Shown here in pieces: positions 43,725 through 50,298 of a stretch of 64,000 nt of DNA. The position numbers and the translations under genes are program-made. Under the pieces are notes generated by a model. That model searched no databases. It saw nothing but the letters and a program-made list of their open reading frames with translations, and had not been told where the DNA came from. Source of the stretch: Candidatus Gastranaerophilales bacterium (GTDB lineage: Bacteria; Cyanobacteriota; Vampirovibrionia; Gastranaerophilales; Gastranaerophilaceae); assembly GCA_900770525.1 (NCBI GenBank), contig CAAHDT010000043.1, positions 15,250 through 79,249 on the forward strand. Direction: 5' to 3'. Position 1 is the first letter of the stretch. The number at the start of each line of letters is the position of its first letter.

Positions 43725-44450
43725 ATGGTGTTTCTTGGCTCAATATTCAATTTTATGATTGATAATGATGTACCTGTAAGAAATCCTTTAGCTAGAATTA
43801 AAAATCTTAAAGTTGCTAAGAATGAAAAGATTAGAGCTTTATCTACTGTTGAAGTTCAAGCCCTATTGAGTAAAACAAAAGTTATTTATCCAGATTTTTA
43901 TCCCTTGTTATTTACCGCAATATTTACCGACATGAGAAAGGGGGAAATATTGGCTTTGACTTGGGATTCAATAAACTGGATAACTCAGAAAATTACAGTA
44001 GATAAAAATTACACTCATGGCGGATTAGGAACTCCCAAAACTGGTAAAATCAGAGTGATTGATATGTCTAATGAGTTAGCAAAAGTTTTGAAAGAATGGC
44101 GTTTGGCTTGTCCGCATAGCGAATTAAATTTAGTATTCCCTAATTCTAATGGAAACTACCAAAGTGCTGATAATTTAGCAAAAAGAAGATTTTTGCCTGC
44201 TTTAAACAGAGCCGGAATTGATAAAATTAGATTCCACGATTTAAGACATACTTATGCTAGTTTATTACTTGCAAACGGTGCCCCGATGAAATATGTCCAA
44301 CACCAACTAGGGCATTCTTCAATTACTATGACTATGGATTTGTATACCCACTTGTTGCCGGAAGTGAATGATAAGTGTGTTAATTTGCTTAATAATATTG
44401 TTTCTTCTGCCGTTGAACCTAAAAGAGTGGTAGAAAAGTTTGGAACATAG
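43725..44450 (+). CDS. Tyrosine recombinase (integrase), N-terminally truncated
   Basis: 241 residues containing the end of the core-binding domain and a full catalytic domain: Arg in DMRKGEILALTW, Lys in the TPKTGKIRV hairpin, HDLRHTYAS, LGHSS, and the nucleophile in TMDLYTHLL. The frame is open upstream to 43636, but the translation there (RAPPPKLLPSSS) is unlike an integrase and there is no start or Shine-Dalgarno, so the DNA-arm-binding N-terminus is missing. It is probably the marker of a former integrated element; activity is doubtful. Confidence 0.82.
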   Translation: MVFLGSIFNFMIDNDVPVRNPLARIKNLKVAKNEKIRALSTVEVQALLSKTKVIYPDFYPLLFTAIFTDMRKGEILALTWDSINWITQKITVDKNYTHGGLGTPKTGKIRVIDMSNELAKVLKEWRLACPHSELNLVFPNSNGNYQSADNLAKRRFLPALNRAGIDKIRFHDLRHTYASLLLANGAPMKYVQHQLGHSSITMTMDLYTHLLPEVNDKCVNLLNNIVSSAVEPKRVVEKFGT

Positions 44451-44452
44451 CT

Positions 44453-45166
44453 TTATATTCTTCCTTTGTGGTAATACCATAATAAATGGTCAAAGCCATT
44501 TCTGCTGATATTACTGTTTGATTTAGATATAATTTCGTCTACAATTTTTCGATATTTTCTATAGTCGTTCAAATCATTATTTAAATAATCGACTTTATAT
44601 TTATTCGCATAACGTGGTAAAACTTTTTTTAAAACATTATCATAGATGGAGTAATTATCTTGTTCTGGCAAACCTTTAAACAGATAGAAACAAGCATAAT
44701 GACAAAACTTGCTTGCGAATGATTGATTCGTTCTGTGCTTTTGATTTTTATCGTTTGGATATGTGGTTTTCTTTGAAATTAAATCAAATAGTTCAAGTTT
44801 TGCAGGATTTTTCAAATAATTTATAAATTCATCAATTGCTAAGTTAGAAATTCTATCTGATATTTCTTTCCTCCCAACTCCATCTGCGTTAACATGAGTG
44901 CTATTTTCTCTGTCTACAGCACAAATAATCTCAAATATTGTAGTTTCCGAAGTTTGTTTTAACTTGTATGATGAAACAGATTTTTGTATTTCAGATTTTA
45001 GTTTTGCAAAAAGAAATGCAGATGAATTATTATAATCAATACTTGAACTTTTTGTATATGAAGAATCAGTTTTAATCATAGCTTCTGCTTTTGCTACATT
45101 TACAGCTGATAATATAACTAAGCCATTTTCATCCAATTCCAGCATGAAATTTTTAGCTAGGTCCAA
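44453..45166 (-). CDS. Unknown protein in the mobile region (237 aa)
   Basis: A soluble protein with no signal peptide. The C-terminal half has the pattern QSFASKFCHYACF, then YSIYDNVLKKVL, then GFDHLLWYYHKG. This ASK-then-IYD layout is one I associate with uncharacterised proteins in restriction and defence neighbourhoods, but I cannot assign an activity. It is convergent with the integrase (2 nt between ends). Cargo of the element is plausible. Confidence 0.68.
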   Translation of the reverse strand: MDLAKNFMLELDENGLVILSAVNVAKAEAMIKTDSSYTKSSSIDYNNSSAFLFAKLKSEIQKSVSSYKLKQTSETTIFEIICAVDRENSTHVNADGVGRKEISDRISNLAIDEFINYLKNPAKLELFDLISKKTTYPNDKNQKHRTNQSFASKFCHYACFYLFKGLPEQDNYSIYDNVLKKVLPRYANKYKVDYLNNDLNDYRKYRKIVDEIISKSNSNISRNGFDHLLWYYHKGRI

Positions 45167-45299
45167 CTCTTTTAGAATTTGATTTGAAAAAATAATTTTA
45201 CTTTCAGTTATAACCTGACGGATAAATTTGAAAAATGGGAATGCGGGGATAGTTTAGGTGTTGTTTAGATTTAAGGCACTTCCCTGAATTTAAGAAAAA

Positions 45300-45439
45300 T
45301 TATCCTTTTTATCCTTTTCTTATCCCTAAAATTATCCTTTTTTCCAGTTGGTTTGTGAAAATTTGCCTCAAACTCGGACAGGGGTTGAAATTATGAAAGG
45401 ATAGAAAAAGGATAAAAACTTCCGAATGGTGGGAAGTTA
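45300..45439. repeat. Iteron-like TTATCC repeats with inverted copies
   Basis: Four TTATCC-type units lie within 45300-45343, three ending in CTTTT. Two inverted AAAGGATA copies follow at 45396-45418. The inverted repeat AACTTCC/GGAAGTT is at 45418-45439. No gene covers 45167-45634. Such clusters occur at replication origins of plasmids and phages or at multi-site operators. Confidence 0.45.
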
Positions 45440-45542
45440 AATAATTTGTTGGGCAAGTTTCTAACCAAATTTGGAAGATTCTTTTTGCTGTTTGATTTGT
45501 AACAATTTCTTAATAATAAAGAGAAATATCTACTGATATTAT

Positions 45543-45571
45543 TTGACAAATTTCAGTTTTAAATTTATAAT
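45543..45571 (+). promoter_or_regulatory. Perfect consensus promoter
   Basis: TTGACA, exactly 17 nt, TATAAT. It drives the small, apparently frameshifted gene starting at 45635. Confidence 0.78.
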
Positions 45572-45634
45572 TTGGATGTTGATTACGGATTTTATACACA
45601 GTGCTAACTGGCTGGATAATTCAGAGGTTAAATA

Positions 45635-46012
45635 ATGAAGACAGAACAGATTTCGGCTTCAATTGTAAATAGTTATAAAAAATTGAGTTCAATGGCAACA
45701 GTTAATATGCAACCTGCAGGTAAAAATTATTTACCTACGTGGAGTTTGCGTTATAAACACAACCGAATTAACGGATATGTTTGTCAATTGGGTTTTGTTG
45801 AGCGTGGAAAGACCAAATAATTATCCGTAATGAGAAAATTAACAAAGTTAAAAAACCGTTCTTTTTAAGCTGGAAAAAACATTGACAAACATTGATAATA
45901 TGCTCAAAGCTATGATTAAACAATTTAATAATAAACAAAGTAACGGGAAAAAAGTTGTGCAGCAGGGACAAATAAATATTCTTTGTTTCCCCAAGGGAGC
46001 ATTGGATTGTTA
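45635..46012 (+). pseudogene. Small gene broken by two frameshifts
   Basis: The first frame (61 codons, AGAGG before the ATG) ends GFVERGKTK. A shifted frame continues without a gap as IIRNEKINKVKKPFFLSWKK, and after an A6 tract a third frame gives TLTNIDNMLKAMIKQFNN to a stop at 46012. The three pieces read as one basic protein of about 120 residues. Frame changes at an AT-rich run and at a homopolymer suggest pseudogene decay or sequencing error. The strong promoter upstream is intact. Confidence 0.5.
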
Positions 46013-46127
46013 AAACTGTTAAATTATTGAAACTTTTTTCGATATTGAAGTTTGTGAAATTATTTTTTTACTAAAAGAAAATATTACAAGATTGTTTAAT
46101 TACAAACGAAAATGAATAGGAATGTGT

Positions 46128-46403
46128 ATGAAAATAAAAATTTTTAATAATTTATTTAAGTCATCTATTTATAAACCTAAAACCAACGTTCCGCTATTTC
46201 CAATTACAAAATACGATCCAAATAATATTACTCAAGAAGAATTTAATGCGTATGTTCATTATTTAGCCAAGAACAAAATCAACAGAACTTTTATAGAACC
46301 AGCTAAATTTATTACTAAGGCAGAACGTGCTGAAATAAAAGAATTTAAGGATAGAATCCATTATTTAGCTAAAAATAAAATTAATCGAACTTTTTACTGT
46401 TGA
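46128..46403 (+). CDS. Small protein with an exactly repeated 12-residue motif
   Basis: 91 residues from the ATG at 46128 (AGGA 6 nt upstream; the ATG at 46122 is too close to it). The dodecapeptide HYLAKNKINRTF occurs twice, about 33 residues apart, the second copy nearly at the C-terminus. The DNA of the two copies differs at several wobble positions, so the peptide repeat is not a fresh duplication. Basic, soluble, unknown family. Confidence 0.65.
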   Translation: MKIKIFNNLFKSSIYKPKTNVPLFPITKYDPNNITQEEFNAYVHYLAKNKINRTFIEPAKFITKAERAEIKEFKDRIHYLAKNKINRTFYC

Positions 46404-46472
46404 TTACAACAAGTCCGTCGGGTGTAAATTTTTGCACCTAATTTTAATTTTTTAAAATAAACTTGTAAGTAT

Positions 46473-46496
46473 GTAGGTCGATTTTAAATCGACTAC
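46473..46496. repeat. Long perfect inverted repeat in an AT-rich gap
   Basis: GTCGATTT-T-AAATCGAC (46477-46493), with outer GTA/TAC bases. No T run follows on either strand, so it looks more like an operator or a cruciform than a terminator. The rest of 46404-46612 shows nothing coding. Confidence 0.4.
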
Positions 46497-46612
46497 AAAA
46501 ATTTCTCATTTCATCTGACAGTTTTCTTAAACGGTAAGTCAATTTATATCAGTATTCATTTTTCTATTTTAAAATTTTTGTAACTTTTTTGCAACTTTTA
46601 CTTATTTTTATA

Positions 46613-46645
46613 CTAAAAAAGGATTTTAGCAACTAGCTAAAACCC
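46613..46645 (-). terminator. Intrinsic terminator after tRNA-fMet
   Basis: On the minus strand GGGTTTTAGC, 5-nt loop, GCTAAAATCC (one mismatch), then six T. Confidence 0.8.
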
Positions 46646-46656
46646 TTTAAAATAAT

Positions 46657-46845
<189 letters not shown>

Positions 46846-47014
46846 GTACATTGAGCAAATACACTCAACATCTATATTATGCTCAGTAAAAATAAAAAAT
46901 CAAGTACTTTGAAATTTTATTTTAAAAACTTTTACCCCAATAATTAACTATGGGGGAATTATAAGTGTTATCAGCATATATTTTTTAGTTGTGTTTTTTA
47001 TAAAACAGGCGGTA

Positions 47015-47316
47015 AATAAATAAAAAGACTATTTGATATTCACTTTTCAAAGTTCAAATTTTTTGCATAGCCAAGCGCAGCCTATTAAGGCTTTGGTACC
47101 CTCATTTATTATTTGAGGTTTTTTTCACCCTTAAAACACTTGAACTATTACACTACTTTGCGGTCTTTTGTTTTTGATTGCCAACGGTGTATTGCGTTGT
47201 GTAGTCCCTTTTTATACTGGGTTGGCTCCAGTCGCTTAACCATTGTTAATCTTATATTGACCTACCATCAGGTTTGAAATAATATTGTCTAAGTTATTTA
47301 ATGATTTCTACCTGAT
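47015..47316 (-). ncRNA. Putative 300-nt transcript divergent from the S24 repressor
   Basis: A consensus promoter (47323-47351) reads into 300 nt without a clear gene. Helices include CATCAGGT/ACCTGATG near the 5' end, GCCAAC/GTTGGC and a nested CCAA-AGCCT/AGGCT-TTGG. The end has an ATTTGA/TCAAAT hairpin followed by TCTTTTTATTT. A 31-codon frame (47243 to 47148, basic, MVKRLEPTQYKKG) lies inside, with no good ribosome binding site. It may be a regulatory RNA or a tiny Cro/Xis-like cistron. Confidence 0.4.
47100..47125 (+). terminator. Plus-strand intrinsic terminator
   Basis: CCTCA, 9-nt loop, TGAGG, then seven T. There is no plus-strand gene upstream back to 46403, so it either ends a small plus-strand RNA (which would include the CCAA-AGCCT hairpin) or blocks read-through toward the repressor. 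Confidence 0.65.
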
Positions 47317-47322
47317 GAATTC

Positions 47323-47351
47323 ATTATAAGTCATAATGACCTAATTGTCAA
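47323..47351 (-). promoter_or_regulatory. Perfect consensus promoter with palindromic operator in the spacer
   Basis: Minus strand TTGACA, 17 nt, TATAAT. The spacer holds GTCAT-T-ATGAC (47331-47341), a perfect dyad. It lies about 50 nt upstream of the divergent S24-type repressor gene, so it is a natural operator for that repressor. Confidence 0.75.
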
Positions 47352-47388
47352 GTTCATTTTTGTAAAATTGGGTCACAAATGGAGGGAA

Positions 47389-48006
47389 ATGCGTACAAAA
47401 GAATTATTAACAAAATTAAAAGAAACAATGGGCTTTAAGCCTACACTAAAGGATTTAGCCCAAATTGTAGGGCATTCTAGCGAATACACTATGTACACGA
47501 GGAGTAAACGAGATAGTACTATTCCCGAGAAAGAAATCGAAAAAATCGAAGACCACTATGGCATAAGTTTACGCAATTCGGATAATAATTCGCTTGAAAT
47601 TGAATACATAAATATTCATCCGTCATGCGGGCGTGGCACCATCGTGCTTGATGATGCAGAGGCAATTCCTGTCAGAATTGGCAAAGAGTTAATTAAAGAT
47701 GTCTGGAAAGCTAATCCGCATGACCTAAAGTTATTTAAAGCCTCCGGAGACAGCATGCAGCCTTTAATTGAAGATGGCGACATTTTGCTTGTTAACACCG
47801 CTCGCAAAGATTTTAACAACGGTGGAACTTTTCTCTTAACAATCAACAACGATTGGTTTATAAAGCGCTTGAGGCTTCGCGTTACGGGAGAATTAGACAT
47901 CATTTCAGAAAATTCGAAGTACCCAATTGAAACGTTATTACCGGACACCTTTTGTGAAATTAAAATCTTCGGGCGTGTAATAAAAAATTTATCCAGAGGG
48001 CTATAA
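47389..48006 (+). CDS. S24/LexA-family phage-type repressor (CI-like)
   Basis: About 205 residues. The N-terminal DNA-binding region (LKDLAQIVGHSSEYTMYTRSKRDSTIPEKEIEKI) resembles a CI/Bet-type helix-turn-helix. The C-terminal S24 domain has the self-cleavage serine in ASGDSMQPLIEDGDILLV and the catalytic Lys in WFIKRLRL. The frame opens at a TTG (47368); the ATG at 47389 has GGAGGG, but only 3-4 nt away. It sits opposite a consensus promoter containing a dyad operator, as in prophage or ICE control regions, and fits the integrase and remnants nearby. Confidence 0.88.
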   Translation: MRTKELLTKLKETMGFKPTLKDLAQIVGHSSEYTMYTRSKRDSTIPEKEIEKIEDHYGISLRNSDNNSLEIEYINIHPSCGRGTIVLDDAEAIPVRIGKELIKDVWKANPHDLKLFKASGDSMQPLIEDGDILLVNTARKDFNNGGTFLLTINNDWFIKRLRLRVTGELDIISENSKYPIETLLPDTFCEIKIFGRVIKNLSRGL

Positions 48007-48044
48007 GCACCCCAAAAACAAATAATTAATTTTCCAAACATATA

Positions 48045-48365
48045 TTATTTCAATAAAAATGTTCTGATATATTTGTGTGTTAGTGCTAGTTCGTCTTTGT
48101 CTAGTTTCTCAAGCATATTATCAATATCAGCCTTTAAGTCTTCTGTATCTTGTAAATAATAAAACTCAAACAAGTCTTTAGGCTCGACTCCTAATGATGT
48201 TGCAAGTCTTTCTATTAAATCTGCAGACGGAAAGTTTTTACCACTCTCAATACAACTTATATGTTTATCATCAACATTTACCAATTCAGCTAATTGAGCC
48301 TGTGTCAGATTTTTCTTTTTACGATATTCTTTTATCTTTCGTCCAAACAGATTTTTTATATTCAT
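48045..48365 (-). CDS. XRE-family regulator beside a prepilin remnant
   Basis: 106 residues. HTH_3: GRKIKEYRKKKNLTQAQLAELVNVDDKHISCIESGKNFPS, then a helical C-terminus (DTEDLKADIDNMLEKL). It has the same layout as the regulators at 39610 and 53555. GTGAGG precedes the ATG. Twenty-one nt beyond its start, in the divergent direction, lies the C-terminal codons of a prepilin-like gene, so it probably once controlled an intact prepilin, as at 8289/8661 and 53555/54030. Confidence 0.9.
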   Translation of the reverse strand: MNIKNLFGRKIKEYRKKKNLTQAQLAELVNVDDKHISCIESGKNFPSADLIERLATSLGVEPKDLFEFYYLQDTEDLKADIDNMLEKLDKDELALTHKYIRTFLLK

Positions 48366-48385
48366 ATAAACCTCACGAATATAAC

Positions 48386-48424
48386 AATTGGAAAATTCCC
48401 AAAGACTATCCTATAAAATTCTAA
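48386..48424 (+). pseudogene. C-terminal remnant of a prepilin-like gene
   Basis: The codons read NWKIPKDYPIKF and a stop. The intact prepilin at 54030 ends GWKIPKDYPLKF and the one at 8661 ends NWEIKSDYPRRFW. The remaining 5' part of the gene is absent: the XRE start codon is only 21 nt upstream. The DNA also matches the end of the 54030 gene closely (GGAAAATTCC, AAAATTCTAAG). Confidence 0.7.
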
Positions 48425-48496
48425 GTAGGACTATTATAATATTTTATGGGAACCCAAAATATCCGAATGATAGCAATTTTTAACTCATAAAAGTTT

Positions 48497-48502
48497 TAAT
48501 AT
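48497..48502 (+). promoter_or_regulatory. -10 box with leaderless spacing
   Basis: TAATAT, then 6 nt, then the ATG at 48509. The region is AT-repetitive (ATATATATAT), so the assignment is weak. Confidence 0.3.
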
Positions 48503-48508
48503 ATATAT

Positions 48509-49213
48509 ATGAGGATAAATGAAAGCTTTTTTATAAACAATAATTATAACTGGGAATTGCCTTCCAATTTTTCGGGTGAAAAATACTTATTTTTCACATA
48601 TAAGACTATTTTGCCAGCTCAGACCAAAGCATCATATTTATCTTCTCCCAAGTACTTTGAGCTAAAGGAACTGGTGGAAAAATACGATTTAACCGACAAT
48701 AGCGTACTAATTTCTGAAAAATTGAATATTGCACGTGAAGTCAGAAAAAATTTTATAACAGAATTTGGAACAATTAAATCCGGCTCAATGCAAGAGCTTA
48801 TACTCAATCCGCTATCACCTGATTATGATTTAAGTTTAAGCGAGAGTATAAACAAAATGCGCCAAGAATGTCGAAAAAGTACAAATTACGCCCAAAGCCT
48901 CAAAAACAAAATGCTTGAGCGTAAAATTGGCAACTGTACGGACATTGCCCTAGTCACAGCGAATGAAATCAACAAAAAGCAAGGTAATTGCAGAGGCGAA
49001 CTTTTGTATGCAAAAATTTTAAATGATAATGTTATAAGTAACCATGTAGCAGTATTAGTTAAAAACAAATCTAAAAGTGATAAATTAACCCCAGACTCGA
49101 TTGTTTTAGACAATTGGCTTGGAGGAGTGTTCAAATATAGTGATTGGCTGAAAATCGTAAAACAAATTTATAACAGCAAAGAAGTAAGTACATATGCTAC
49201 GCAACCAGAGTAG
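48509..49213 (+). CDS. Possible papain-like/transglutaminase-fold cysteine hydrolase
   Basis: 234 residues, no signal peptide. The second half shows a Cys-His-Asp order compatible with a papain or transglutaminase fold: ERKIGNCTDIALVTANEI (Cys143), SNHVAVLVKN (His179) and SIVLDNWLGGVFKYSDW (Asp201). The LDxWxG form of the last block is common in effector-type cysteine proteases. The N-terminal 130 residues are helical and unassigned. No close family is recognised and activity is inference. It is just upstream of the convergent pflA. Confidence 0.65.
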   Translation: MRINESFFINNNYNWELPSNFSGEKYLFFTYKTILPAQTKASYLSSPKYFELKELVEKYDLTDNSVLISEKLNIAREVRKNFITEFGTIKSGSMQELILNPLSPDYDLSLSESINKMRQECRKSTNYAQSLKNKMLERKIGNCTDIALVTANEINKKQGNCRGELLYAKILNDNVISNHVAVLVKNKSKSDKLTPDSIVLDNWLGGVFKYSDWLKIVKQIYNSKEVSTYATQPE

Positions 49214-49231
49214 AAGAAATATTCAATTAAC

Positions 49232-49963
49232 TTACTCTCTCATCCCCCGCACAATAACATCTCTTGCCCAGAGGGCTTCTTGTTTTGTCGTTGGAGGGAT
49301 ATCCTTCAATGGATATTGAATACCAAGCGAGTCGTATTTTGGTATTGCCATATTATGGTATGGCAATACATCAAGAGCTTTCACATTTTTAAGACTTCCT
49401 ATAAACTGTCCGAGTTCTTGCAAATAATCTTTCCTTAAAGTGATATCACGAACAACCACATGTCTTATCCAGACAGGAATTTGCTTATCCGACAAATAAC
49501 TTGCGAAAGCCAATATATTCTTATTAGAAGCTCCGGTTAATTTTCGATGCTCTGCATCATTAATATGTTTTATATCCAATAAAACTAAATCGGTATACGT
49601 TAACAAATTATCAATTGTACTTGTATCTGAAGGATTAAAAAGAATACCAGAAGTATCTAATGCTGTGTGGATATTTTTTGATTTAGCCACCTTGAAAAGC
49701 TCGGTTACAAATTCGATTTGCAACAATGGCTCACCACCAGTTACGGTAATACCACCGGATTTTACAAATTCCTTAACCCCTTCATACTTTTTTATTATTT
49801 CTTCTACTGACATTTTTTTATTGACATCAGTACTCCAAGTGTCAGGATTGTGGCAATACAAACAACGCAAAGGACACCCTTGCAAAAACACAACAAATCG
49901 AATTCCGGGCCCGTCAACTGTTCCACAACTTTCTATTGAATGAATATTACCTAAAACCTGCAT
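49232..49963 (-). CDS. pflA: Pyruvate formate-lyase activating enzyme
   Basis: Radical SAM enzyme that installs the glycyl radical on pyruvate formate-lyase. The 4Fe-4S motif is GCPLRCLYCHNPDTW, followed by the GGITVTGGEPLLQ SAM-binding block. The length of 243 aa is normal. AAGGATT precedes the ATG. It lies downstream of the pfl genes on the same strand but after a strong terminator, so it is partly uncoupled from them. Confidence 0.96.
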   Translation of the reverse strand: MQVLGNIHSIESCGTVDGPGIRFVVFLQGCPLRCLYCHNPDTWSTDVNKKMSVEEIIKKYEGVKEFVKSGGITVTGGEPLLQIEFVTELFKVAKSKNIHTALDTSGILFNPSDTSTIDNLLTYTDLVLLDIKHINDAEHRKLTGASNKNILAFASYLSDKQIPVWIRHVVVRDITLRKDYLQELGQFIGSLKNVKALDVLPYHNMAIPKYDSLGIQYPLKDIPPTTKQEALWARDVIVRGMRE

Positions 49964-49985
49964 ATAATAATCCTTCCAGAATATT

Positions 49986-50015
49986 AAAAAAGCCGTTTCC
50001 CATATTGGGAAACGG
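49986..50015 (-). terminator. Intrinsic terminator of the pfl operon
   Basis: Perfect 10-bp stem CCGTTTCCCA/TGGGAAACGG with a 3-nt loop, followed on the minus strand by CTTTTTT. Confidence 0.9.
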
Positions 50016-50035
50016 ACCTTTTACGTCATAATATT

Positions 50036-50275
50036 TTACATTGATCCGTGAAACGTTCTTGAAATAACGTCATCTTGTTGCTCTTTGGTTAATTTTATAA
50101 AATTAACTGCATACCCTGAAACTCGAACAGTTAACTGTGGATATTTTTCCGGATGAGCTTGCGCATCAAGCAATGTATCTCTGTTAAAAACATTCACATT
50201 CAAATGGTGTCCACCTTTTTCAACGTAACCATCTATTAGATTTATTAAATTTTCTTCTTGCATTGTTGTAGGCAT
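50036..50275 (-). CDS. grcA: Separate glycyl-radical subunit of pyruvate formate-lyase
   Basis: 79 residues matching only the C-terminal glycyl-radical domain of PflB: DGYVEKGGHHLNVNVFNRDTLL, then YPQLTVRVSGYAVNF with the radical Gly54, then QQDDVISRTFHGSM. It has its own ATG with AAAGGG and follows the pflB core gene by 23 nt. In E. coli a similar free domain (GrcA/YfiD) is only a spare part for damaged PflB. Here the core protein lacks its own radical domain, so this small protein should be essential for activity. Confidence 0.93.
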   Translation of the reverse strand: MPTTMQEENLINLIDGYVEKGGHHLNVNVFNRDTLLDAQAHPEKYPQLTVRVSGYAVNFIKLTKEQQDDVISRTFHGSM

Positions 50276-50298
50276 TTATATATTCCCTTTCATCTTAA

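Noticed and set aside
45300..45345. TTATCC repeats as a CRISPR array
   Set aside because: Units are about 10 nt with no uniform spacers, and there are no cas genes.
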